Shown: positions 28,634 through 37,678 of the stretch, piece after piece
How the letters are laid out: each line of letters opens with the position of its first letter
How positions within the stretch are numbered: the stretch's first letter is position 1
Assembly (NCBI GenBank): GCA_021208685.1
Contig: JAJOJJ010000027.1
Location: 114,802 to 178,801, forward strand
Origin: Saccharospirillaceae bacterium
Lineage (GTDB): Bacteria; Pseudomonadota; Gammaproteobacteria; Pseudomonadales; Oceanobacteraceae
Length of the DNA: 64,000 nt
Direction: 5' to 3'
The notes under the pieces: model-generated
Told to the model about the DNA's origin: nothing
Databases searched by the model: none
What the model saw: only the letters and a program-made list of their open reading frames with translations
Translations under genes and position numbers: made by a program

Positions 28634-29020
28634 TCAGCGTCCGGGCGCAAGCTGCTGTTGCTGAACGAAATCAAGAAACTGCTGCTGGCGCTGCTCGGGC
28701 GACATTCCCCGCAGCTGTTCGATGCGTTGCTGACGCTCCATGCGCTGCAGAGCCTGCTCCTGCATCTGCATGTTCTGCAGCGAACGATAAAAATTATCCA
28801 GCGCCTGACGCTGTTCGGGACGATTGTTATTCCATTCCAGCTGCAATCCGGGATGTTGCACAGAGAGCGGAACGGGAGCAGGTTCTGCGGGCAATATGTG
28901 CACATCAGGCCCGGCATGAACCGTCCAGACGCAGCAACATAACAATAAGCCCGATAACCTCACAGACAAACCCCGCAACAAGAATTCAGGGATTTTAACG
29001 GCAGCGGGCAATAAATACAC
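28634..29020 (-). CDS. Q-rich small putative periplasmic protein downstream of the two-component system
   Basis: Hydrophobic N-term; EQRQALDNFYRSLQNMQMQEQALQRMERQQRIEQLRGMSPEQRQQQFLDFV. Confidence 0.6.
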   Translation of the reverse strand: MYLLPAAVKIPEFLLRGLSVRLSGLLLCCCVWTVHAGPDVHILPAEPAPVPLSVQHPGLQLEWNNNRPEQRQALDNFYRSLQNMQMQEQALQRMERQQRIEQLRGMSPEQRQQQFLDFVQQQQLAPGR

Positions 29021-29055
29021 AGCCCCACCGGCGTAAAAGAGAGGTAAAGGCCCGG

Positions 29056-30432
29056 TCAGTCATCATCAGCCCCTTCCAGCGGCAGCCGAATGGTCACCAT
29101 CAGCCCGCCCTGCTCATGATTCCTGAGCTGTAATTCGCCACGATGATGACGAACAACCCGGTCAGCAATCGCCAGTCCCAGACCAAAACCACGATGACCA
29201 CTGCCCAGACTTTCCGGGCTGCGCTCCCGAGCCTGTTCACTGCGAACAAAAGGCCGCAATAAGTCCGCCAGTAAATGCTCCGGCACCCCCGGTCCGTGGT
29301 CACGGACTGATATCTGAACACAACCATGACTGCAGCTCAGATCAATATCAACCGATGTGGCTTCGGCCGTATGCAGCAATGCATTACGAATAATATTTTC
29401 AACCGCGGACAGCAGCAGCCGTGCATCGCCCTGCACCCGGGCAGCCGCAGCAGGCAGATTCAGCTGCAGCCTGTTTTGTGGCCGCTCAAAACGGGCATCA
29501 GCAACCACTTCCTGTAACAGGGCAGCACAGTCAACAGTCTGCCAATGACGGTGATCCTGCAGCGTTTCCAGTCGTGCCATGCCCAGCAGATCTTCAATCA
29601 GTTCATCCAGACGCCGGGTTTCCAGTTCTATCCGGTCGAGGTACTCCTGTTGCTCAGGAACCGCATCCAGGCGGGCCAGTTCAAGGGCAACCGCCGTCCG
29701 CGCCAAAGGCGAGCGCAATTCATGAGATACATCACGCAGCAACTGGCGCTGATCGGATATAAGCCGCTGCAGACGTTCGGCCATTTGCCCGAATTCGCGT
29801 CCGAGTTCGCCAATTTCATCCCGCCGCCGCAATAACGCAGGCGCAATCCGCACCGGCCAGCGGCCATCAGCAAACGCCCGTACGCTGCGCTGCAGGGACA
29901 GCAGGGGCTGCGCCATGTAACGCGACAGTACAAACCCCCAGATGGCAAACAGCAGTAACGACGCCAGAAATCCCCAACCGAGATAAGCCGGTAAGTTAAA
30001 CACCGCCAGCGGATGCAGAAATTCGACCACCAACAGATAGACCCGGCCATCGTGACTCTGTAACGGTGCTTTCACCAGAATTTCGGTTTGCCCGAGCGGA
30101 CTGACGCGCGCCTGATAGGAATCCGAAGCGAAGGCGTATTCCAGCACATCGGCCGGAACATGAGGCAGCAGACTGATGCCCTGATCATCAAAGACATAGG
30201 CATTGACGCTGGGATGGCGCTCAAAGGTCAGCAGCCATTCGAGCAAAAGAGGTTCGCCGCCGCGTTGCAGAATCAGCTCAGCCGCCGAGATATAACCACC
30301 CGTAGGTGCAATCAGGTTAACAGAGTCGTTCGACCACTGGCGGTAATACATCGCCAGTAATAAGGTCACCAGCGTGGCCACCAGGCTGGTGACCATAAAG
30401 GCGAGATAAATCCGGATAAAAATGCCGCGCAC
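29056..30432 (-). CDS. Sensor histidine kinase (CpxA/RstB-like)
   Basis: HAMP, DVSHELRSPLARTAVAL, N-box, DHGPGVPE, GFGLGLAIADRVVRHH. Confidence 0.92.
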   Translation of the reverse strand: MRGIFIRIYLAFMVTSLVATLVTLLLAMYYRQWSNDSVNLIAPTGGYISAAELILQRGGEPLLLEWLLTFERHPSVNAYVFDDQGISLLPHVPADVLEYAFASDSYQARVSPLGQTEILVKAPLQSHDGRVYLLVVEFLHPLAVFNLPAYLGWGFLASLLLFAIWGFVLSRYMAQPLLSLQRSVRAFADGRWPVRIAPALLRRRDEIGELGREFGQMAERLQRLISDQRQLLRDVSHELRSPLARTAVALELARLDAVPEQQEYLDRIELETRRLDELIEDLLGMARLETLQDHRHWQTVDCAALLQEVVADARFERPQNRLQLNLPAAAARVQGDARLLLSAVENIIRNALLHTAEATSVDIDLSCSHGCVQISVRDHGPGVPEHLLADLLRPFVRSEQARERSPESLGSGHRGFGLGLAIADRVVRHHRGELQLRNHEQGGLMVTIRLPLEGADDD

Positions 30433-30435
30433 AAA

Positions 30436-31131
30436 TCAGGCCTGAGCCATCTCCTGTTCAGGAGCGTACATGTAGCCAACGCCACGAATGGTGCGGATGC
30501 GGGCATCGCCATTGCGGTTAGGGCCGAGTTTTTTACGCAGATTACTCAGATGCATGTCCAGACTGCGGTCAAACAGCGTCAGGGAACGTTGCATGGATTG
30601 CTCCGCAAGACGGTTTTTTTCCACCACCTTGCCTGCGTCACGCGCCAGCACACTGAGGATATTAAACTCCGTCACCGTTAATTCCAGCGCTTCGTTATCG
30701 CGCAATACCTGATGCTGGTCGAGATCGATCACCAGCTCATCCAGCTCAATACAGGCCGAGGCAACACCGGCTGAACGGTTGCGGCGCAGTACCGAACGCA
30801 GACGGGCCGACAGTTCGCGGGGGTTGCAGGGTTTTGGCAGATAATCATCTGCGCCGATTTCCAGACCTTCAATACGATCCAGTTCATCCCCCTTGGCGGT
30901 CAGCATAACCACTGGCAGATCACTGCGCTGACGGATACTGCGCAGAATGTCGAGGCCGTTGCCACCCGGCAGCATAATATCCAGAATAACCGCCTGATAT
31001 TTGCCGGTCAGCGCCTCGCTGAGTCCTTCATCAGCCGTATGAACCGTTGTTACTTTAAATAACTCACGCTCAAGGTAGCGGCGCAGCAGGGCACACAATT
31101 CCTGATCGTCATCAACCAATAACAAATTCAT
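30436..31131 (-). CDS. OmpR-family response regulator (CpxR-like)
   Basis: LLVDDDQELCALL, ILDIMLPGGNGLD, VMLTAKGDELDRIEGLEIGADDYLPKPCNPREL; winged-helix C-term. Confidence 0.93.
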   Translation of the reverse strand: MNLLLVDDDQELCALLRRYLERELFKVTTVHTADEGLSEALTGKYQAVILDIMLPGGNGLDILRSIRQRSDLPVVMLTAKGDELDRIEGLEIGADDYLPKPCNPRELSARLRSVLRRNRSAGVASACIELDELVIDLDQHQVLRDNEALELTVTEFNILSVLARDAGKVVEKNRLAEQSMQRSLTLFDRSLDMHLSNLRKKLGPNRNGDARIRTIRGVGYMYAPEQEMAQA

Positions 31132-31196
31132 AAATTCCCCCGGTTATGGGGCCCAGTGTCAGAGAAAAAGCGTCGTAATTTCAAGCGGCTGAAGGA

Positions 31197-31219
31197 TTTC
31201 TTTACATTATGTAAAGAAA
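31197..31219. promoter_or_regulatory. Perfect inverted repeat upstream of the response regulator gene
   Basis: TTTCTTTACA-TTA-TGTAAAGAAA. Confidence 0.6.
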
Positions 31220-31225
31220 AATCCG

Positions 31226-31507
31226 CTACTCGTTTTCTTCACGGCGGTGCTGCTCGACGAAAGCAATGGCCTCCGTGACCGCGTGGATAACACGATTATT
31301 GGTTTGCACCAGTTCATCCGGTGTCATAAAAAACGCCATATCCACTTCAAAGCGGATATATCGCGGCGGAAGACGATTAAGAGCGACGCAGGCAATATCG
31401 GCCATATGCTCAATAGCGACTGTCGGTGTCTGCCCATGCAGGCGGCGCAGAATTTCCTCGGCGACCAGCTGTTCATAGTAATTACGAATGTGATTATTAA
31501 TACTCAT
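31226..31507 (-). CDS. ComFB-family protein
   Basis: IRNYYEQLVAEEILRRL...ADIACVALNRLPPRYIRFEVDMAFFMTPDE resembles the late competence ComFB domain. Confidence 0.8.
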   Translation of the reverse strand: MSINNHIRNYYEQLVAEEILRRLHGQTPTVAIEHMADIACVALNRLPPRYIRFEVDMAFFMTPDELVQTNNRVIHAVTEAIAFVEQHRREENE

Positions 31508-31633
31508 GCCACCCTCCTCTGATTATGTCCAGCATAGCACTCCGGCTATTTCCTGCTTTACTGATAGACAGAGTACAACCCTACCGGAACAGACACTTAC
31601 ACCGTCCATCCGGATCTGCAACAGGAATATGCT

Positions 31634-32062
31634 ATGAAATTGGTCAGCGACCTGATGACCCGCGAGCTGCTTACCCACCTCCCCGACGATACGCTGCAGG
31701 ATGCGGAGCAAACCATGGGACGGCATCAGATCCGTCACATTCCGGTGGTCGATGAAGAAGGCAAAATCGTTGGCCTGCTCAGTCAGAAAGAATTTCTGAC
31801 CGAAGCCTTCCGGATTACTGACAAATTCGGTGCACACAACCTGCAGAGCTATCTGGCCAAAACAACCCTGCGCTCCTGCATAAAAACCGATGTGCAAACC
31901 ATCCCGGCCGATATGCCGCTGACCCTTGCCGGGCAGCAACTGCGCAGCAGTCGTCAGGGCTGTTTACTGGTTGCCGACAGTGACCATCGTCTGATTGGCC
32001 TGCTCAGCTCCAAAGACTTTGTCCGTCTGGCGATTGAATTACTGGAACGTCAGGACGGATAG
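31634..32062 (+). CDS. CBS-domain protein
   Basis: Two CBS units: VSDLMTRELLTHLPDDTLQDAEQTMGRHQIRHIPVVDEEGKIVGLLS... and LLVADSDHRLIGLLSSKDFV. Confidence 0.9.
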   Translation: MKLVSDLMTRELLTHLPDDTLQDAEQTMGRHQIRHIPVVDEEGKIVGLLSQKEFLTEAFRITDKFGAHNLQSYLAKTTLRSCIKTDVQTIPADMPLTLAGQQLRSSRQGCLLVADSDHRLIGLLSSKDFVRLAIELLERQDG

Positions 32063-33177
32063 CGTCGCTGAATATCATCAATCTGTTGTGGGTGCTGTAA
32101 TACAGCCTCCACACACGCCTGATCGAGTTCGTGAGCTGCCGCCATTCTCTGTAACTCGGCAAAAACCTGTTCCTGCGGCCAGGCTTCTTTATAGCTGCGA
32201 CGATTCAGTAATGCATCGAGAATATCGGCCACGGCAATAATACGTGCCTCCAGCGGAATAGCATCACCCGTCACCCCGAGATAACCGCTGCCATTCAGTT
32301 TTTCGTGATGATACTGAACGATATTTTGCAGCATTTCCGTATGCTCCATATCCCCCAAAGAAAAGTGGGCCAGTGCCTGATCGACAATATCGCGCCCGAC
32401 ACTGACATGCAGTTTCATGCGTTCAAATTCTTCATACGTCAACGGGCCAGCCTTGTGCAGTATGCTGTCCGGAATCGCAATTTTGCCGATATCGTGCAGC
32501 GGAGCGAATAATGCCAGATATTCAATAAAGGCATCATTTAATTGCAGTTTCTTCTGCAACGAACGGGCAATCATGCGGGCATAAGCCGCCATTCGCCGCA
32601 CATGCGCATCGGTTTCAACCGAGCGCCGGCCACTGACATCGGTGGCAAATTTCACCAGCGCCTGCAGACGGCCCACGGCATCCTGTTCACGTACCAGCAA
32701 CTGACCAACCAGATGCGCCCAAAGATTGCAGTAAGCGATTTTTTGCCCGGAAAAATAATCGCGCTCCACCGAGTTGAGGAACAAAAATCCCAACAATTCT
32801 CCGTCATGGAATACTGGCATGGTCAGACTGGCGCGATACCCCTGCGCCAGCAAAGCTTCGGTATGGGCCGACCAGCGCTTGTTGCGGAACCAGCGCATAT
32901 CATTCACCACACGCACCGCAGGCTTCTCGGCCAATTCACGCAATGACGGGACATCATCCAGTCCGACGCTGTAACCCAATAAGGGGGAGGCATCATCACT
33001 TTCATAAACAAAGGTCGACAGCAACCCATCATCGGCGTTGTACAGCACCAGGGCAAAGCGCTGAATGCCCTCATACTGCTCGCGCAGCACGCGGTAAAGC
33101 CGTTCCAGACGCTGCATAAAATGCATTTTATGACCCAGAATCTGATACGGATCATTCAGAAACAGAGGTTTTTCCAT
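32050..33177 (-). CDS. GAF plus HD-GYP-like domain protein (GYP replaced by GYL)
   Basis: LFAPLHDIGKIAIPDSILHKAGPLTYEEFERMKLHVSVG, HHEKLNGSGYLG. Confidence 0.88.
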   Translation of the reverse strand: MEKPLFLNDPYQILGHKMHFMQRLERLYRVLREQYEGIQRFALVLYNADDGLLSTFVYESDDASPLLGYSVGLDDVPSLRELAEKPAVRVVNDMRWFRNKRWSAHTEALLAQGYRASLTMPVFHDGELLGFLFLNSVERDYFSGQKIAYCNLWAHLVGQLLVREQDAVGRLQALVKFATDVSGRRSVETDAHVRRMAAYARMIARSLQKKLQLNDAFIEYLALFAPLHDIGKIAIPDSILHKAGPLTYEEFERMKLHVSVGRDIVDQALAHFSLGDMEHTEMLQNIVQYHHEKLNGSGYLGVTGDAIPLEARIIAVADILDALLNRRSYKEAWPQEQVFAELQRMAAAHELDQACVEAVLQHPQQIDDIQRRYPS

Positions 33178-33321
33178 GCCCGTTCTCACTGCAATTCAAC
33201 AGCCACAGTGTAGGTCAGTAGACGCCCCGCCGGAGCACAGAATCGTCACATCCTGATGCACATCAAGGTGGAAAAATAACCGCTGACATAGCCTGAAACA
33301 AAGCCAACGAAGGAAAGAAAT

Positions 33322-33654
33322 ATGGATACCAGAGCCATCAGACAGGTCTTAACCGAACGCAAAACCATGCTGGAAAACCGCGCCAGCCGGGTGGAAAGGG
33401 ACGCCAGCCATCGTGATGAGCCATTATCAGCCGATTTTGCCGAGCAGGCCGTAGAGCGGGAAAATGATGATGTTCTGCACGCCATTGCCGGTGAATCGCT
33501 GCATGAAATCAGCATGATCAATCAGGCACTGTTGCGTCTGGACGCGGGAACCTACGGAGAATGCAGCGAATGCGGTAACAGCATCGGCGAACAACGCCTG
33601 CAGGCTGTGCCTTACACCACACACTGCATCCAGTGTGCAGAGCAGACGGATTAG
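33322..33654 (+). CDS. TraR/DksA-family zinc-finger protein
   Basis: ALLRLDAGTYGECSECGNSIGEQRLQAVPYTTHCIQCAE. Confidence 0.9.
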   Translation: MDTRAIRQVLTERKTMLENRASRVERDASHRDEPLSADFAEQAVERENDDVLHAIAGESLHEISMINQALLRLDAGTYGECSECGNSIGEQRLQAVPYTTHCIQCAEQTD

Positions 33655-34496
33655 CGCTCTCCGCCATCCAGGTCACGCCCCGGCTCCCGGCGTTGCTGTT
33701 CAGCGTCCAGGGCAATGGTCAGCAGCTGATCCAGTTTGGTTTCCAGCTGCTCCATACGACTTTCCATTTTAGCCAGCCGGTCGGCATTCGCGGTTTCTTT
33801 GGCAATCAGGTCTTCTTCTTCCTGCTGCATAAAAAACGCTGAGAAGCTGGCGGTCATCATTGAAAATAAACCAATCCCCATCAGAATCAGCACCGATCCG
33901 AATAAACGCCCGGCGGTACTGCCCGGCACAATATCGCCATAACCGACCGTCGTTACCGTCACCCAGGCCCACCAGATGCCGTCCATCGGCGTCTGCACAT
34001 TGGGATCAATCACCGCCATTAAAGTACCGGCCATGATAATGATGATAAAACTCACCATCAGCGTCGGGCCCAGATGATTTCGCCCCATAATTTTCTGGAA
34101 CGAGCCGGACATATTCATCAGCATCGTGAACATGGCCAGCAGTCGCAGCGCGCGTAAACCACCGGCGTGAGGAAACGCCTCCCAAAGCAACGGCATGCCC
34201 GCAATCACAATCACCAGATTGCTCCAGTTATTGCGTAAATAACGGGCTTTATCATCAACGACGGAGGTCAGCACCAGTGTTTCAACCAGAAAAAATGCCC
34301 ACAGAAACCAGTCGGTAACGTAGGTGTACGGCAGCGGCCCTTCAGCACGGGCTTCAAGATACCACTCGAACACAATCCAGAAGGCGATCAGAATCATCGG
34401 CCATTCAAACAGGCGGCCGATGCGCCGGGCGCGGGCATTTTCGTGGTTATCGACGCCGGAAAGGCCGACCATTTTAGAAAAAGAGAGAATCATCAA
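33651..34496 (-). CDS. Voltage-gated-type K+ / ion transporter channel
   Basis: Six-TM pattern, pore WWAWVTVTTVGYGDIVP. Confidence 0.9.
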   Translation of the reverse strand: MMILSFSKMVGLSGVDNHENARARRIGRLFEWPMILIAFWIVFEWYLEARAEGPLPYTYVTDWFLWAFFLVETLVLTSVVDDKARYLRNNWSNLVIVIAGMPLLWEAFPHAGGLRALRLLAMFTMLMNMSGSFQKIMGRNHLGPTLMVSFIIIIMAGTLMAVIDPNVQTPMDGIWWAWVTVTTVGYGDIVPGSTAGRLFGSVLILMGIGLFSMMTASFSAFFMQQEEEDLIAKETANADRLAKMESRMEQLETKLDQLLTIALDAEQQRREPGRDLDGGER

Positions 34497-34623
34497 CGCT
34501 CAGTTCAGCAGTATCGGGGAGCCGTTTCATAAAAACGGTCAGGTTAAAGAGTAGCCGAATATTAACGCTGAAACACGACGCAGATCATCCGTTACAGAAA
34601 AATCTGCGTCTTGCTCTCCGTCG

Positions 34624-35061
34624 TCAGAACTGCGGATTAACCAGAACCTGACTGGTCGTGGAATTAGCAATAAAACAATGCTGATGCGCTTTATCATGCA
34701 TCGCCAGCACCGCAGCCTCATCCGGTTGCTTATCACCGCCGAATACCGCTTTCGGATTCAGGCGGATGCAGGACACCCAGAACTTGCCATCGTCGCGCTG
34801 TGCCATTTCTGCCACCGCTGAATCGTCATACGACAGCACCTGCAGACGCTTTTTAGCCGCCAAGGCGAGAAAAGTCTGCATGTGACAGCTGGCCATTGCG
34901 GCAGCCAGCATCTGTTCCGGATCAGCACCAAAATCATTTCCGGCACCGCCTGCAGCGAGACTGACCTGCGGTAAAAACTGAATATTGTGGCGGCGTTCAA
35001 ACCCTTCATGGGAAAACTCACCCTGTTTTTCCCAACGAATATTTATGCGGTGTTCCGACAC
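34624..35061 (-). CDS. OsmC-family protein
   Basis: GADPEQMLAAAMASCHMQTFLALAAKK...; GTG start VSEHRINIRWEKQGEFSHEGF. Confidence 0.88.
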   Translation of the reverse strand: MSEHRINIRWEKQGEFSHEGFERRHNIQFLPQVSLAAGGAGNDFGADPEQMLAAAMASCHMQTFLALAAKKRLQVLSYDDSAVAEMAQRDDGKFWVSCIRLNPKAVFGGDKQPDEAAVLAMHDKAHQHCFIANSTTSQVLVNPQF

Positions 35062-35062
35062 G

Positions 35063-35614
35063 TTATTGCTCCAGTGTTTTGCGTAATGTGAAAGCGCCGC
35101 GCAGATCACCGACGTTAAATCCGCGCGCCTGATCCGCCGGGTATAACTCATCCAGTTTGGCCGTTACCGAGGGGGCCAGTTGCGAGCCATGACAGGTCAG
35201 ACACAGCGGCGCCGTCGGAATGGCTTTCATATAGCGAAATTCACCATCGGCAATGGTGGTGACTTCAATACCCATAGGATCTTCACCGGCCTGCAGTCGC
35301 TGTGCAAACTCGGCCAGCGTCTGTTGTTCCCAGGCGTCGGCAACATTATCCGGGTTACGGATTTTTGTTGAAGTACGCGCCAGCTGCCAGCCATTCTGAC
35401 TCAGACCAGCGGCAATGGCCGGTGCTTCGGTGTTGCACAAGTGAATGGCCGCATCCGGTCCGCTCGACTGAATGCCCTGTTTGAGCGTTTTCTGCAATGC
35501 CTGAGCAAAGGCTTTGGTCTGGGCCCGCGCGTCCTGTGTCAGTTGCGCGTCGTCTGCCAGCGCCGGCGGCGTCAGACTGAGCATGGCGGCCAGAAACACG
35601 CTGCGTTTTAACAT
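35063..35614 (-). CDS. DUF3365 (Tll0287-like) heme-binding periplasmic protein
   Basis: Signal peptide; APLCLTCHGSQLAPSV (CxxCH); start one of several nearby Met. Confidence 0.82.
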   Translation of the reverse strand: MLKRSVFLAAMLSLTPPALADDAQLTQDARAQTKAFAQALQKTLKQGIQSSGPDAAIHLCNTEAPAIAAGLSQNGWQLARTSTKIRNPDNVADAWEQQTLAEFAQRLQAGEDPMGIEVTTIADGEFRYMKAIPTAPLCLTCHGSQLAPSVTAKLDELYPADQARGFNVGDLRGAFTLRKTLEQ

Positions 35615-35632
35615 TCCCATACCCGTCACTCC

Positions 35633-36013
35633 TCAGCGATACACGCTTGGGTCAACTTCCACTTTATGCACGGTACCGCTCCAGCCATCGAAGCCTCCCA
35701 CCAGCATTTTGACCTGCTCAAACCCCATACGCTTCAGCGTATGAGCTGCCAGCGTGCTGCGTCCGCCATTTTTGCAGTAGAGCAGAATATCAGCCTGCGG
35801 ATTGGTCAATGCCGGGTGATCCCCCACACGGAATTCGAGCACGCCGCGCGGTACGTTAACCGCACCGGGTAAGTGCCCCATGTCGAATTCCGCCGGTTCG
35901 CGCACATCCAGAACCACGGCACCCTGCGCCAGCAGCGCTTCAGCCTCAGCGGCATCCACCGGATTGACGGCGGCACGCGCTTCGGCCAATAAATCATCTT
36001 TGCTTAAAGCCAT
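35633..36013 (-). CDS. Rhodanese-like domain protein
   Basis: VVLDVREPAEFDMGHLPGAVNVPRGVLEF..., active-site loop LLYCKNGGRSTLAAHTLKRMGFE. Confidence 0.9.
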   Translation of the reverse strand: MALSKDDLLAEARAAVNPVDAAEAEALLAQGAVVLDVREPAEFDMGHLPGAVNVPRGVLEFRVGDHPALTNPQADILLYCKNGGRSTLAAHTLKRMGFEQVKMLVGGFDGWSGTVHKVEVDPSVYR

Positions 36014-36072
36014 GTGTTCTCTCCTCTGCATTTCCGGATAAGCATACAGAAATATACTGCTACTGACAGCCG

Positions 36073-36369
36073 TCAGCCAATCCACCACCAGCCGCAGACC
36101 AGCATCAGCGGCCAGCCAATATACGGACTGAACAGCAATCGCCAGATGGTCATTTCCGGGACATAGCCCACACCATGCACAAATCCGGCGCTGATTCCCC
36201 ATAAACACAGAGACAGCAGACCGTGATCAATGCTCATGGTGTCACTGGCGACAACATGCGGCACCGCCAGCAATAATCCCGATAAGCCCAGCGCCGCCAG
36301 TAATGACAGCGCCCGCGCCCACCCCGCATACAGCGGGCCGTAAGCCTGATAATCCACCGGTGTGCTCAT
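36073..36369 (-). CDS. ybgE: Cyd operon protein YbgE
   Basis: HGVGYVPEMTIWRLLFSPYIGWPLM; position after cydX. Confidence 0.82.
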   Translation of the reverse strand: MSTPVDYQAYGPLYAGWARALSLLAALGLSGLLLAVPHVVASDTMSIDHGLLSLCLWGISAGFVHGVGYVPEMTIWRLLFSPYIGWPLMLVCGWWWIG

Positions 36370-36372
36370 GAC

Positions 36373-36489
36373 TTACTCTTTAAGGTCGGCGTCGCGGTCA
36401 AAGTTTTCGTTCATTTCCAGCCACATGGCGTTAATCAGACCAAAAGAACAGGCCAGCAACACCCCTAAAATCCAGGCGAAATACCACAT
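36373..36489 (-). CDS. cydX: Cytochrome bd-I oxidase subunit CydX
   Basis: MWYFAWILGVLLACSFGLINAMWLEMNENFD. Confidence 0.92.
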   Translation of the reverse strand: MWYFAWILGVLLACSFGLINAMWLEMNENFDRDADLKE

Positions 36490-36532
36490 AAATAATCTCC
36501 TTTGTGGCCGCGCTGCAGCCACACATTCTGCA

Positions 36533-37669
36533 TCAGTAAGTGCTGTATTTATTGTCTTCAATAAAGGCGGTGGTTAAACGTCCGCGCATTTTGTAATAAC
36601 CCCAGGTGGTATACAGCAGAATGATGGGTACAAATATCATCGCCACCCAGAACATAATGCCCAGCGTTTTATGACTGGAGACCACATCCCAGACGGTCAG
36701 GCTGTACGCCGGATTCAGACTCGACGGCATAATAAACGGGAACAAACTGAAACCCGCGGTACAGATAATACCGGTCACCGCCAGTGAGCTGCCGATAAAG
36801 GCCAGTGCACCCCGATTGGCGGCCGACATCAGCACCGTCAGCAACAGCCCGGCAAAGGCGATCACCGGTGCGGCAATCATGACCGGGTAGCGCGAATAAT
36901 TTTCCAGCCAGCCGCCCGCTGCGACTTCCACGGTTTTATCCAGCGGCGTCATGGCTGCTGCACCATTAATGCTGCTGGTGATCACCAGGCCATCAATACC
37001 GGCGTAAATCCACAGACCCGCCACGGCAAACAGCACAGCCACAACGATGGCCAGCAGAATCGATATTTTCCGCGCCCGTTCATGCAGGTCACCATCGGTA
37101 CGCATCTGCAGATAGGTTGCACCATGCATGGCCAGCATGCCCAGACTCACCAGTCCGGCCACCAATGCAAAGGGATTCAGCAGCGCCCAGAACGAACCTG
37201 TGTAGTTGGAGCGCATAAATTCATCGAGGGTAAACGGCACACCAAGGAATAAATTACCGAAGGCAACACCAAAGACTAACGCCGGTACCGCGCCACCAAT
37301 GGTCAGGCCCCAGTCCCAGGCATTACGCCAGCGCGGGTCTTCCATTTTTGAACGGTATTCAAAGCCGACTGGGCGGAAAAACATGGCGAACAGCACCAGC
37401 AGCAATGCCCAGTAAAAGCCGGAAAAAGCCACCGCATACACCACCGGCCAGGCGGCAAAAATGGCACCGCCAGCGGTAATAAACCATACCTGATTACCAT
37501 CCCAGTGCGGGCCGACGGTGTTCAGCATCACGCGGCGCTCACTGTCGGTTTTACCGATAACGCGCAGCAAAGCGCCGACTCCCATGTCGAAACCATCGGT
37601 TACCGCAAAACCGATCAGCAGGACGCCGATCAATACCCACCAGATTAATTTAAGGCTTTCGTAATCCAT
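36533..37669 (-). CDS. cydB: Cytochrome d ubiquinol oxidase subunit II
   Basis: LIWWVLIGVLLIGFAVTDGFDMGVGALLR, GPHWDGNQVWFITAGGAIFAAWP. Confidence 0.97.
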   Translation of the reverse strand: MDYESLKLIWWVLIGVLLIGFAVTDGFDMGVGALLRVIGKTDSERRVMLNTVGPHWDGNQVWFITAGGAIFAAWPVVYAVAFSGFYWALLLVLFAMFFRPVGFEYRSKMEDPRWRNAWDWGLTIGGAVPALVFGVAFGNLFLGVPFTLDEFMRSNYTGSFWALLNPFALVAGLVSLGMLAMHGATYLQMRTDGDLHERARKISILLAIVVAVLFAVAGLWIYAGIDGLVITSSINGAAAMTPLDKTVEVAAGGWLENYSRYPVMIAAPVIAFAGLLLTVLMSAANRGALAFIGSSLAVTGIICTAGFSLFPFIMPSSLNPAYSLTVWDVVSSHKTLGIMFWVAMIFVPIILLYTTWGYYKMRGRLTTAFIEDNKYSTY

Positions 37670-37678
37670 ATTCTGCTC

